Of a stretch of DNA of 64,000 nt, positions 55,169 through 63,824 are shown one piece after another. Position numbers and translations under genes: made by a program. Below the pieces are notes generated by a model that saw only the letters and a program-made list of their open reading frames with translations, was not told the DNA's origin and did no database searches. The first letter of the stretch is position 1, and each line of letters begins with the position of its first letter. Source of the DNA: Algorimicrobium echini (lineage in GTDB: Bacteria; Bacteroidota; Bacteroidia; Flavobacteriales; Flavobacteriaceae); NCBI RefSeq assembly GCF_900115185.1, contig NZ_FOVN01000007.1, positions 103,157 to 167,156 on the forward strand, given 5' to 3'.

Positions 55169-55933
55169 CTAAACCCGGATGGTAAAATGTTCTTTGCCTT
55201 GTTCTTTTCTGAAAAACACAAAACCCCAGAAAAAGGTGTCAATGGTGGCTGTTACTTTTGGGTGTTGTTTTATTATTTCCCAAGCTTCTGTCATGCCTTT
55301 AGACCAGTATATGTCATCAAAAATGAAAATAGTATCGTTGTGGGCTGCTGGCAGGAGGGTTTCAAAATAATTTAGTGTGGCTTGCTTTGTGTGGTTGCCG
55401 TCAAAAAAGATACAGTCCCAAGACTGTTGGTTTCCATTTTTAAGGTGTTTGCTAAAATCACCCGTTAGAAATTGGATGTTTTTATAGTTTGTTAATGCTC
55501 CTTGTGTGAATTTTGACAAATTTGAGCAGCCTTCTATAGTCGTGATTTGTGTTTTAGTGTGTCCTAAATGCATGGCTTGTGTGGCAATACCTAATGAGGT
55601 GCCTAGCTCTAAAATATGCTTGGGTTTAAAATATTGGGTTAAGCGATACCCTAATTGAGCTCGTTTTAAAGGTGTTCCAGCTGTTCTAGCCAATTCCGAA
55701 ATGCGTCTCTCTGTTTTGTTGGTTTTTTTAGAACCTGAACCCAAATCGGTTATGAGGATGGTTTCTTTATTTTTGAGTAATGCGTTTCTATAAGCTTTTA
55801 ATTCTTGATAATCCGTGTAATTGGTTTTATTGTAAAAACATTTTGTAATAACATCAAAGATAAATGGCGAGTGGACACCATGCTGATTGGTTGATTTTAA
55901 TAGGAACTGTATGTATTTTTTTTGTTGGTACAC
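55169..55933 (-). CDS. Class I SAM-dependent methyltransferase
   Basis: A 254-residue protein. The SAM motif I is HILELGTSLGIATQAMHLG (about 113-131), followed by a motif II-type ITTIEGCSNLSKFTQ and WDCIFFDGNHTKQATLNYF, and a final FIFDDIYWSKGMTEAW. The class resembles O-methyltransferases of small phenols or catechols; the substrate is unknown. The N-terminal 60 residues (KKYIQFLLKSTNQHGVHSPF) are a helical cap found in flavobacterial members. Confidence 0.88.
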   Translation of the reverse strand: MYQQKKYIQFLLKSTNQHGVHSPFIFDVITKCFYNKTNYTDYQELKAYRNALLKNKETILITDLGSGSKKTNKTERRISELARTAGTPLKRAQLGYRLTQYFKPKHILELGTSLGIATQAMHLGHTKTQITTIEGCSNLSKFTQGALTNYKNIQFLTGDFSKHLKNGNQQSWDCIFFDGNHTKQATLNYFETLLPAAHNDTIFIFDDIYWSKGMTEAWEIIKQHPKVTATIDTFFWGFVFFRKEQGKEHFTIRV

Positions 55934-55978
55934 GTGTTCAGTGTTCGGTATTCAGATTGCCGTATTGAGTGTTCAGTT
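55934..55978 (+). repeat. GTTCAGT-type short repeats
   Basis: A 45-base spacer contains three close versions of TGTTCAGT or ATTCAG (GTGTTCAGTGTTCGG, TATTCAG, GAGTGTTCAGTT). The same words occur near 24152-24182. The array is too short and variable to be a mobile element. Confidence 0.6.
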
Positions 55979-56005
55979 ATAATTTAGAGTAATTGGCACC
56001 TAGAT

Positions 56006-57865
56006 TCATTCTTCCAGCTTGGAACTTAACTCAAACCAGCGCATTTCTTTTTCGTCAATTTCATCGAGAATCTTTTGTAATTTCTCTGACAGGGCATTAA
56101 TTTGTTCAGGTGTTAATTCTGGGTTTAAGAATTCTTTTTCTATTTCTGCTTTATCGTACTCCAAGCTGTTTATTTTACTTTCAATGTTTTTATACTCTTT
56201 TTGTTCGTTGTAAGATAGTTTCGTGTTTGCATCTTTTTTCCAGTTTTTCTTCTCTTTTTTGTCGTCTTCTTTTGTTTCTGGTTCTTGGCTATCTTCGTAA
56301 GCTCTAAAATCAGAATAGTTGCCTGGGAAGTCTTCAACGAGGCCTTCACCACGGAATACCAACAGGTGGTCTACAATTTTATCCATAAAATAGCGGTCAT
56401 GCGATACCACCATCAGGCAGCCTGGAAAATCTAATAAAAAACTTTCTAAAACGTTTAGGGTAACAATATCTAAGTCGTTTGTAGGCTCATCTAAAATTAA
56501 GAAATTTGGATTTTGAATTAATACGGTGCACAAGTAGAGGCGTTTACGTTCGCCACCACTTAATTTTTCAACAAAATCGTATTGTTTTTTTCTACTAAAC
56601 AGGAAGCGTTCTAATAACTGTCCAGCACTAATTTGGTTTCCTTTTTTTAGAGGAATATACTCGCCGTACTCTTTAATAACATCTATAACCTTTTGTTCTG
56701 GTTTGATGGTGATACCTGCTTGGGTATAATAACCAAATTTTACGGTTTCACCGATTACTACTTTCCCAGCATCTGGTTGTTGTCGTTGGGTGATTATATT
56801 TAAAAAAGTTGATTTACCCGTTCCATTTTTACCAATAATACCAATTCGTTCGCCTTTTTTAAAGGTGTATTCAAACTGGTTGAGAATGGTTTTGTCTTTA
56901 AAACTTTTGCTCACTTTATGAAGCTCTAGTATTTTACTACCTAAACGCTCCATGTTCAGTTCTAATTGGATTTGATGATCTTGTCTGCGTTGGTTAGCTC
57001 GGTGTTTGATATCGTGAAAATCGTCTATTCGCGATTTGGATTTGGTGGTACGTGCTTTTGGTTGTCTACGCATCCAGTCCAATTCTTTTTTAAAGAGCTG
57101 TTTGGCTTTTCCTGTTTCGGTTGCTTCGTTTTCAATTCGCGCCTCGCGCTTTTCTAAATAATACGAATAATTTCCTTTGTAGGTATACAGTTGTCCATGA
57201 TCTAATTCAATAATTTCATTACAAACACGTTCTAGAAAATACCGGTCGTGTGTTACCATAAACAGGGTAATTTGCTCTTTAGCAAAGAAATCCTCGAGCC
57301 ACTCAATCATTTCTAAATCCAAATGATTGGTTGGTTCATCCAGGATTAATAAATCTGGTTTTTTAAGCAGTGCATTTGCTAAAGCCAGTCGCTTTTTTTG
57401 GCCACCCGATAGAGCGCTTACTTTTTGGTTGAGGTTATCCAGTTTTAGTTGAAATAGAACTTGCTTGTATTGGGTTTCAAAATCCCAAGCCTGATGGATT
57501 TCCATTTGTTCAAACGCTTTCTGATAGGCCTCCGCATCGTTGGGGTTTTCTAAAGCTTTTTCATAGCCTTTAATAACCTCTAAAATGGGGTTGGAGGTGT
57601 CAAAAATGGCTTCTTCCACTGTGAGGTTTGGATTGAGGTCTGGATCTTGAGACAATACAGCAACTGTAATATCTTTGCGGTAGATAATTTGTCCCGAATC
57701 GGCTGTGTCTTTTCCAGACAACATATTTAAAATAGAGGTTTTACCCGTTCCATTTTTAGCTACAAAGGCAATTTTCTGATCTTTATGGATGCTAAAGGAC
57801 AGGTTTTCAAATAGCGTTAATTCGCCATAAGATTTCGATATGTTTTCAACAGTTAGGTAGTTCAA
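56006..57865 (-). CDS. ABC-F family ATP-binding protein (Uup-like)
   Basis: A 619-residue soluble protein with two ABC domains and no membrane part. Domain 1 has AKNGTGKTSILN, LSGGQKKRLALANALL and LLILDEPTNHLD; domain 2 has GIIGKNGTGKSTFLNII, KLSGGERKRLYLCT and FLILDEPTNDLD. The linker and a C-terminal coiled coil (about 555-619, NIESKINSLEYDKAEIEKEF) match Uup. ABC-F proteins act on the ribosome in translation or, for Uup, on precise excision of transposons. Its exact branch is not settled. Confidence 0.92.
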   Translation of the reverse strand: MNYLTVENISKSYGELTLFENLSFSIHKDQKIAFVAKNGTGKTSILNMLSGKDTADSGQIIYRKDITVAVLSQDPDLNPNLTVEEAIFDTSNPILEVIKGYEKALENPNDAEAYQKAFEQMEIHQAWDFETQYKQVLFQLKLDNLNQKVSALSGGQKKRLALANALLKKPDLLILDEPTNHLDLEMIEWLEDFFAKEQITLFMVTHDRYFLERVCNEIIELDHGQLYTYKGNYSYYLEKREARIENEATETGKAKQLFKKELDWMRRQPKARTTKSKSRIDDFHDIKHRANQRRQDHQIQLELNMERLGSKILELHKVSKSFKDKTILNQFEYTFKKGERIGIIGKNGTGKSTFLNIITQRQQPDAGKVVIGETVKFGYYTQAGITIKPEQKVIDVIKEYGEYIPLKKGNQISAGQLLERFLFSRKKQYDFVEKLSGGERKRLYLCTVLIQNPNFLILDEPTNDLDIVTLNVLESFLLDFPGCLMVVSHDRYFMDKIVDHLLVFRGEGLVEDFPGNYSDFRAYEDSQEPETKEDDKKEKKNWKKDANTKLSYNEQKEYKNIESKINSLEYDKAEIEKEFLNPELTPEQINALSEKLQKILDEIDEKEMRWFELSSKLEE

Positions 57866-57916
57866 CGTCTATTTTTTTGCAAAGAACGTAAATAATTCAA
57901 AATTTATACGATAAGT

Positions 57917-57946
57917 TTTGATATTCCTACTGAAAAGCTATATTTG
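57917..57946 (+). promoter_or_regulatory. Promoter of the exopolysaccharide operon
   Basis: TTTG (57917-57920) and TATATTTG (57939-57946) are separated by 18 bases. Transcription would begin about 57951, so the first ATG in the transcript that starts a signal peptide is at 57969; the upstream ATG at 57918 would not be transcribed. Confidence 0.7.
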
Positions 57947-57968
57947 TGAAGAAACTTGCACCCTCATC

Positions 57969-58763
57969 ATGAAGCATTTATATGTTGTTTTACTTGGTTT
58001 AATTGCCTTGCTGTCTGTGTCTTGTATACCCAATAAAGAATTGGTGTATTTGCAAAATATGGAACGGGCAACCGATACCACTCAAGTGATTACTGAAAAG
58101 CAAAAACCCTATCGTGTACAGATAAATGATATTTTGAACATCCGTGTGAAAGCCTTGGATCAGCGAAATATACAAATGTTTAATCCTACTGGCGAAAAAG
58201 ATCTGAATGCTTCTGGTGATGAGCGCGCTTTTTTTGACGGGTTTACAGTTGATATGCATGGGAACATTCGGATTCCCATTTTAGGCGAGGTGAATGTATT
58301 GGGTTTTACAACCGAAGAAATTGAAAGCATGCTTGAAACCAAGTTGTTAGAAGAGGAGTTGAAGGAAACGTCTAATATTTTCGTTACGGTGAAACTGACT
58401 GGTTTGCGTTTTACGGTTACTGGAGAAGTGGGTAGTACTGGTACACAGACTTTATATCAACCGCGTGTTAATATTTTTGAAGCGTTGGCCAATGCTGGTG
58501 ATGTTTTGGTAACTGGCGACCGCAAGGATGTGACCATTATTAGGCAGTATCCGCAAGGGCAGCAAATACACCATTTAAATTTATTGGATATTCAGGTTAT
58601 GGAATCGCCTTACTATTATATCCAAATGAATGATATTATTTATGTAAAACCATTGAAGCAGAAAACGTGGGGAACCGGTATCACAGGCATCCAAACCTTG
58701 GGTACCATTATAACGGCTTTATCATTGGTGACTACCACTTTATTACTTATAGACAGGCTTTAA
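57969..58763 (+). CDS. Polysaccharide export lipoprotein (Wza-like)
   Basis: A 264-residue outer-membrane export protein. A lipoprotein signal MKHLYVVLLGLIALLSVSC is followed by a Poly_export domain (about 40-145, with YRVQINDILNIRVKALDQ) and a SLBB domain (about 150-230, FTVTGEVGSTGTQTLY and VNIFEALANAGDV), and a C-terminal membrane helix. It is shorter than E. coli Wza, as is common in Bacteroidota. The Wzc-like gene begins four bases after the stop. Confidence 0.92.
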   Translation: MKHLYVVLLGLIALLSVSCIPNKELVYLQNMERATDTTQVITEKQKPYRVQINDILNIRVKALDQRNIQMFNPTGEKDLNASGDERAFFDGFTVDMHGNIRIPILGEVNVLGFTTEEIESMLETKLLEEELKETSNIFVTVKLTGLRFTVTGEVGSTGTQTLYQPRVNIFEALANAGDVLVTGDRKDVTIIRQYPQGQQIHHLNLLDIQVMESPYYYIQMNDIIYVKPLKQKTWGTGITGIQTLGTIITALSLVTTTLLLIDRL

Positions 58764-58766
58764 ATT

Positions 58767-61241
58767 ATGGCAGAATACGATTATGAAGATGTGGATTCAG
58801 GTGAAGGCGGTAGTATAAACTTCGACTTTAAAGGGTATTTATTTAAAGTATTAAATCTGTGGAAGTTTGTGCTAGCTTGTATTGGCGTGGCCTTAATTAT
58901 TGCCTACTTTATTAATGTTCGGAAACAGAATGTTTACAAGCTGGAATCGCTTATTTCTGTTGAAAACGATCAGAATCCTTTTTTTACGGCCAACACCAGT
59001 ATTTCTTTTAATTGGGGCGGTGTATCTGGTAAAATGGGTAAAACCATTACCACTTTACAAACGCGTACCCACAACGAAAAAGTAGTTGATTCCTTAAAAG
59101 CGTACATGAATTATTTTAAGGAAGGGAAATATCGAAAAATAGATATTTATAAGGACGCTCCCTTTATTTTTGAACCGGATTTGAGTCAGCCGCAACTGTT
59201 AAGTCGTTATATTGGGATTCGGTTTTTATCGGATTCCACCTTTGAGGTTTTTACAGAATTTGAATCAGAATCTGGTTCAGGACAACGGTATGATACCAAA
59301 GCACGCATGCCTGTTTCGCTTCCTATTGGGCCGTTTCAGAAAACATTTCAGGTAGGCGCCGTTATTAATTTACCTTTTTTTCATGGTGTTTTGCAGCTGC
59401 GTCCCGATCGGGTTGTTAAACCAGGTCAGGAATTTTTTATGCAGTTTCGAAATTTTGATGGTGTTGTTTATGGCTACCAAAAGGGTATTGGTGTTAGTCC
59501 TTTTAGTAATGCCTCTGCTTCGGTATTGCGATTAAGTTTGGCCGGAACTAATAAGTCGAAAATCGTGGATTACTTAAATACCACGGCCGTTATATTAAGT
59601 GAAACCGAGTTGGAACGCAAAAACTTATATGCTACCAATACCATTAAATTTATTGACAGTAGTTTGCGTGCTGTTAATATTAATTTGAAAGATTTTGCCA
59701 ATGAAATGAATACCTTTAGAAAGCAAAATAAGGTATTTGATGTTTCTACTGAAATGGCGGATATATCTAGTAAACTTAAAGATTTAGAAATACAGAAAGA
59801 GGCTGAAACTAGCAAACTAAATTATTTAGATGCTTTAGAAAATTACCTTCGCACGAAAACCGATTATACCAGTATTGCTGCACCATCGTCTGTTGGTATT
59901 GAAGAAAGTAATATCCAGAGTAGTGTGTCTAAAATAACGGCTTTAGCTATTGAGCGTCAGAGTTATGAGTACAGTACGCGCGAGGGGTCGGCTATTTTTA
60001 AAGATTTAGACCGACAAATTGATGCTGAAAAAAATGTGCTTTTAGAAACCATAGCTGCCACGAAAAGCACCATTCGGATTCTTATGAATAGCTTGAATAA
60101 CAACATCGCTAATTTGGAAGCCAAATTAAGTGGTTTGCCCGAGGACCAGCAGGAGTTTTTAAAAATTCAGCGAAAACTAGATATTAGTCAGGAAGCCTAC
60201 AATGTTTATATGGATAAGCGCAGTGAAGCGGCTATTGTGAAAGCCGCTAATATTTCTGATATTAGTATTATTGACGAGGCGAAAGATATTGGTGGCGGTT
60301 TAATAGGTCCTAATAAATCCTTAAACTACATGATGGGATTGATGCTTGGGTTTTTTGTTCCGATGTTTCTCATTTTCGTTATTTTCTTACTAGATCATAC
60401 CATCCATGGGTCGGATGAGGTGGAACGTTTGTCGAAAATTCCAATTTTAGGATTAATTGGTAAGTATCGTTATCATAATAATTTAGTGGTTTATGAAAAA
60501 CCGAAATCGGCTGTAGCTGAATCCTTTCGGTCTATTCGTTCCAGTTTGCAGTTTATCCTTAACAAAAACCCCAAAGCCGGTGGCCGAACCATTATGATTA
60601 CGTCGTCTGTTAGTGGTGAAGGAAAAACCTTTTGCTCTATTAATATTGCCACGGTTTATGCGTTAAGTGGGAAGAAAACCATATTATTAGGGTTGGACTT
60701 ACGGAAGCCCAAGATTTTTGACGATTTTAATTTGACTAATGATACTGGGATGGTGAATTATTTTATTGGCGAATCGGATTTTCCATCGGTTATCAATCAC
60801 ACCCACATTGCTAATTTGGATGTGGTTCCTGCAGGACCTATCCCACCAAACCCATCCGAATTATTGATGAGTACAAACATGGAAACATTAATCGCTGAAC
60901 TGCGTCAAACCTACGACATTATTGTTCTGGATACACCGCCTTTAGGACTTGTTACCGATGCTTTGGAATTGGTGAAATATGCAGACACGTCTATTTTTAT
61001 GGTGCGTTTGGACTATACTAAAAAGGGTATGTTGCAACTTATAAATGCCAAATATCGAGGCGGTGAAATTAAGAATATCAATTTTGTATTAAACTTCTAC
61101 AAGCATAAAACCAATCATAACTACGGTTATGGTTATGGCTATGGTTACGGTTATGGCTATGGCGTATATGGGAATGCTTACCATGACGATGCTAAAAAAG
61201 GAATTATGGGACGCATAAAACAGTTTTTAAAACGGATATGA
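58767..61241 (+). CDS. Wzc-like polysaccharide co-polymerase and BY-kinase
   Basis: An 824-residue inner-membrane protein with Wzz-type chain-length domain. The first helix (VLACIGVALIIAYFINV, about 36-52) and a second (MGLMLGFFVPMFLIFVIFLL, about 525-545) flank a large periplasmic region with coiled coil. The cytoplasmic kinase domain has Walker A SSVSGEGKTFCSINIA, Walker A' LLGLDLRKP and Walker B IIVLDTPPLGLVTD. A C-terminal (Tyr-Gly) run (about 786-801) supplies tyrosines for autophosphorylation. Co-transcribed with the Wza-like gene. Confidence 0.93.
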   Translation: MAEYDYEDVDSGEGGSINFDFKGYLFKVLNLWKFVLACIGVALIIAYFINVRKQNVYKLESLISVENDQNPFFTANTSISFNWGGVSGKMGKTITTLQTRTHNEKVVDSLKAYMNYFKEGKYRKIDIYKDAPFIFEPDLSQPQLLSRYIGIRFLSDSTFEVFTEFESESGSGQRYDTKARMPVSLPIGPFQKTFQVGAVINLPFFHGVLQLRPDRVVKPGQEFFMQFRNFDGVVYGYQKGIGVSPFSNASASVLRLSLAGTNKSKIVDYLNTTAVILSETELERKNLYATNTIKFIDSSLRAVNINLKDFANEMNTFRKQNKVFDVSTEMADISSKLKDLEIQKEAETSKLNYLDALENYLRTKTDYTSIAAPSSVGIEESNIQSSVSKITALAIERQSYEYSTREGSAIFKDLDRQIDAEKNVLLETIAATKSTIRILMNSLNNNIANLEAKLSGLPEDQQEFLKIQRKLDISQEAYNVYMDKRSEAAIVKAANISDISIIDEAKDIGGGLIGPNKSLNYMMGLMLGFFVPMFLIFVIFLLDHTIHGSDEVERLSKIPILGLIGKYRYHNNLVVYEKPKSAVAESFRSIRSSLQFILNKNPKAGGRTIMITSSVSGEGKTFCSINIATVYALSGKKTILLGLDLRKPKIFDDFNLTNDTGMVNYFIGESDFPSVINHTHIANLDVVPAGPIPPNPSELLMSTNMETLIAELRQTYDIIVLDTPPLGLVTDALELVKYADTSIFMVRLDYTKKGMLQLINAKYRGGEIKNINFVLNFYKHKTNHNYGYGYGYGYGYGYGVYGNAYHDDAKKGIMGRIKQFLKRI
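61122..61171 (+). repeat. Tyrosine-glycine codon repeat in the kinase tail
   Basis: Alternating TAT/TAC and GGT/GGC codons give seven consecutive Tyr-Gly pairs, then Val-Tyr-Gly. The hexameric DNA repeat is a candidate for length change by slippage. Confidence 0.9.
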
Positions 61242-61401
61242 TGCGGCTTGTTAGTTGTTAGTTGTGGCGTTTTGGCGGCACAGTGTCCCAAAGATGCAGT
61301 TTAGCAAGGTGGGAGGGGTTTTTGAAAATTGAAATTCCAAGAACCAAATTTTAACCGTTTGATTAGGATGCACGTTACAGAGTTAATTAAAGAATAAATC
61401 A

Positions 61402-62688
61402 ATGAAGAAACATCAGATTACTATTGTGGGATTGGGTTATGTAGGCTTGCCTTTGGCGGTTGAATTTGCCAAGAAATATGCCGTAACAGGCTTTGATATT
61501 TACAATAAGCGTGTGGCTGAATTACGAAGCGGTAAGGATAGGACCTTGGAGGTTACCGAGCCCGAACTTCAAGCGGTATTAACCGATACATTGGGTGACA
61601 GGGGTTTGTATATTACCGATTCAGTAGAGGCTTTAGCCGATTCAAATATCTATATCATTACGGTTCCTACACCAACCGATTCTTTAAATAAGCCTGTGTT
61701 TACGCCTTTAATTAAGGCGAGTGAAAGTATTGGTAAGGTTTTAAAGAAGGGTGATATTGTTATTTATGAATCTACTGTATATCCGGGTGTTACCGAAGAT
61801 ATTTGTGTGCCTATTTTGGCTTCGGTTTCTGGACTCACCTTTAATACCGATTTTTATGCTGGTTATTCACCCGAGCGTATTAATCCTGGTGATAAAAAAC
61901 ATACGGTGACCAAAATTTTAAAAGTCACGTCTGGTTCTACCCCTGAAATAGCTACGGTTGTTGATGATTTATACCGATCTATTATTACGGCAGGGACGCA
62001 TAAAGCTCCTTCTATAAAAGTAGCCGAAGCCGCTAAAGTTATTGAAAACTCGCAACGTGATATTAACATTGCCTTTGTGAATGAGTTATCAAAAATATTT
62101 CGCCTATTAGATATTGATACCAAAGCGGTTTTAGAAGCGGCTGGTACAAAATGGAATTTTATTAAGTTTTCACCAGGTTTAGTTGGCGGGCACTGTATTG
62201 GTGTTGATCCGTATTATCTGGCCCAAAAAGCCATTGAAAGTGGTTACAATCCAGAGATTATTTTAGCTGGCCGTAAAATGAATGACAGTATGGGTAGTTA
62301 TGTAGCTACGGAAACGGTGAAAATGATGATTAAAAAAGGCGCTACCATTAAAGGGTCTCGCGTGCTGGTTTTGGGAATCACCTTTAAAGAAAACTGTCCA
62401 GATATTCGGAATTCGCGTGTGATTGATATTATTCGTGAGTTTGAAACCTATGATGTAAGCGTTGATGTATTTGACCCTTGGGCTTCGGCAGAAGAGGTGC
62501 ACCATGAATACGGTTTGGATTTAATTTGTGACGCTGCAGATTTACAAACCAATTATGAGGGGATTGTCTTGGCTGTGTCTCATAACGAATTTTTAGGGTT
62601 GGATGTCATGGCTTTAAAAGGAGACCATGGCGTTGTGTTTGATGTGAAGTCGTTATTACCGAATTCACAATCGGATGCGCGCTTGTAG
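61402..62688 (+). CDS. Nucleotide-sugar dehydrogenase (UDP-HexNAc 6-dehydrogenase type)
   Basis: A 428-residue UDP-sugar dehydrogenase. The NAD-binding start is TIVGLGYVGLPLAVEFA, and the catalytic cysteine is in GGHCIGVDPYYLAQKA near residue 259, with the conserved SPERINPGDKKH near 153-164. The length and sequence match UDP-N-acetylgalactosamine or UDP-N-acetylglucosamine 6-dehydrogenases (TviB/WbpO-like). It acts before or with the epimerase at 62844 to make a uronic acid HexNAc donor. A 160-base gap separates it from the kinase gene. Confidence 0.9.
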   Translation: MKKHQITIVGLGYVGLPLAVEFAKKYAVTGFDIYNKRVAELRSGKDRTLEVTEPELQAVLTDTLGDRGLYITDSVEALADSNIYIITVPTPTDSLNKPVFTPLIKASESIGKVLKKGDIVIYESTVYPGVTEDICVPILASVSGLTFNTDFYAGYSPERINPGDKKHTVTKILKVTSGSTPEIATVVDDLYRSIITAGTHKAPSIKVAEAAKVIENSQRDINIAFVNELSKIFRLLDIDTKAVLEAAGTKWNFIKFSPGLVGGHCIGVDPYYLAQKAIESGYNPEIILAGRKMNDSMGSYVATETVKMMIKKGATIKGSRVLVLGITFKENCPDIRNSRVIDIIREFETYDVSVDVFDPWASAEEVHHEYGLDLICDAADLQTNYEGIVLAVSHNEFLGLDVMALKGDHGVVFDVKSLLPNSQSDARL

Positions 62689-62771
62689 TTAAACGTTGCG
62701 TAGTGACGTTGTTTAGATTATAACTCACAGAGGGGGCTTGTTACCAAGGTGGCTTTGGTTTTGGGCTGAAT

Positions 62772-62818
62772 GGTGATGAGGTTGCCGCGTTGCTCCTTTG
62801 TTGCCCCTTGCAATGACC
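62772..62818 (-). repeat. Dispersed intergenic GTCATTGC-type element
   Basis: On the minus strand it reads GGTCATTGCAAGGGGCAACA, then AAGGAGCAACGCGGCAACCT and CATC. It resembles the widely dispersed short intergenic element beginning GTCATTGCGAGG seen in many Bacteroidota genomes. It is GC-richer than the flanks. No inverted terminal repeats or open frame are seen. Confidence 0.55.
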
Positions 62819-62843
62819 ATAAATAACATAAAATTATAATACC

Positions 62844-63824
62844 ATGTACGACAATGCTTTTCACGATCAAGATTTATCACAGTTCCACTTTTTAGTTACA
62901 GGAGGTGGTGGCTTTATTGGGAGTAATATAGTTGGTTATCTTATTCAGCATCAGGCTAAAACGGTTCGTGTTTTAGATGATTTTTCGAATGGGTATCGGG
63001 AGAATTTGACCGAATTTATGGACTTGCCTAATTTTGAATTGCTGGAGGGTGATATTCGTGATTTGGACACCTGTAAAACCGCTATGGCTGGTATGGATTA
63101 TGTCAGTCACCAAGCCGCATTAGGTTCGGTGCCCCGTTCTATTCATGATCCTGCTTTAACGAATGCCGTAAATATTTCTGGTTTTCTAAATATGTGTATA
63201 GCCTTAAAGGAGTCGCCAACTGTTAAGCGCATGGTTTATGCGGCTTCGAGCTCCACCTATGGCGATAGTCCTAGCTTACCCAAGGTAGAGGCTGTAATTG
63301 GAAAGCCGTTATCGCCTTATGCGGTGACGAAGTATGTGAATGAGTTGTATGCTGCTGTTTTTGGCAACACCTATGGTACGGATATTATTGGCTTACGGTA
63401 TTTTAATGTATTTGGCCCTAAGCAAAGTCCGAATGGGGCTTATGCGGCTGTCATTCCGTTGTTTATGCAGGCCTTAAAAGATGGAAACCCACCCACTATA
63501 AATGGCGATGGTGAGCAAACCCGCGATTTCACCTTTGTAGCGAATGCTGTTCAAGCTAATATTCGAGGTTTTTTTGCACCCGAATCCGCTAAAAATGAAG
63601 TCTTTAATGTGGCATGTGGCGAGCGTATTAGTATTAATTATTTATGGGACTCCTTACAAGAGGCTGCTCATTCTGATTTAAAGCCTATTTACGGGCCACC
63701 ACGTCAAGGGGATGTTCGCGATTCTTTAGCAGATATTTCTAAAGCGGAACGTTTGTTAGGGTACCAGCCAGAAGTGTCCGTAGGGAATGGGTTGCAACTG
63801 ACCTGGGATTATTTTAATCGTTAA
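62844..63824 (+). CDS. NAD-dependent UDP-HexNAc 4-epimerase
   Basis: A 326-residue extended SDR. The NAD fold is HFLVTGGGGFIGSNIVGYL, the catalytic set is in YAASSSTYGDSP and SPYAVTKYVNELYA (Tyr-x3-Lys), and LGSVPRSIHDP is typical of the WbpP/TviC group, which interconverts UDP-GlcNAc and UDP-GalNAc. With the dehydrogenase upstream it should feed UDP-N-acetylgalactosaminuronate to capsule or exopolysaccharide synthesis. Confidence 0.9.
   Translation: MYDNAFHDQDLSQFHFLVTGGGGFIGSNIVGYLIQHQAKTVRVLDDFSNGYRENLTEFMDLPNFELLEGDIRDLDTCKTAMAGMDYVSHQAALGSVPRSIHDPALTNAVNISGFLNMCIALKESPTVKRMVYAASSSTYGDSPSLPKVEAVIGKPLSPYAVTKYVNELYAAVFGNTYGTDIIGLRYFNVFGPKQSPNGAYAAVIPLFMQALKDGNPPTINGDGEQTRDFTFVANAVQANIRGFFAPESAKNEVFNVACGERISINYLWDSLQEAAHSDLKPIYGPPRQGDVRDSLADISKAERLLGYQPEVSVGNGLQLTWDYFNR

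Noticed and set aside
62689..62843. A small gene in the spacer between the dehydrogenase and the epimerase.
   Set aside because: The GC-richer part is explained by a dispersed element and holds no open frame with a plausible start.
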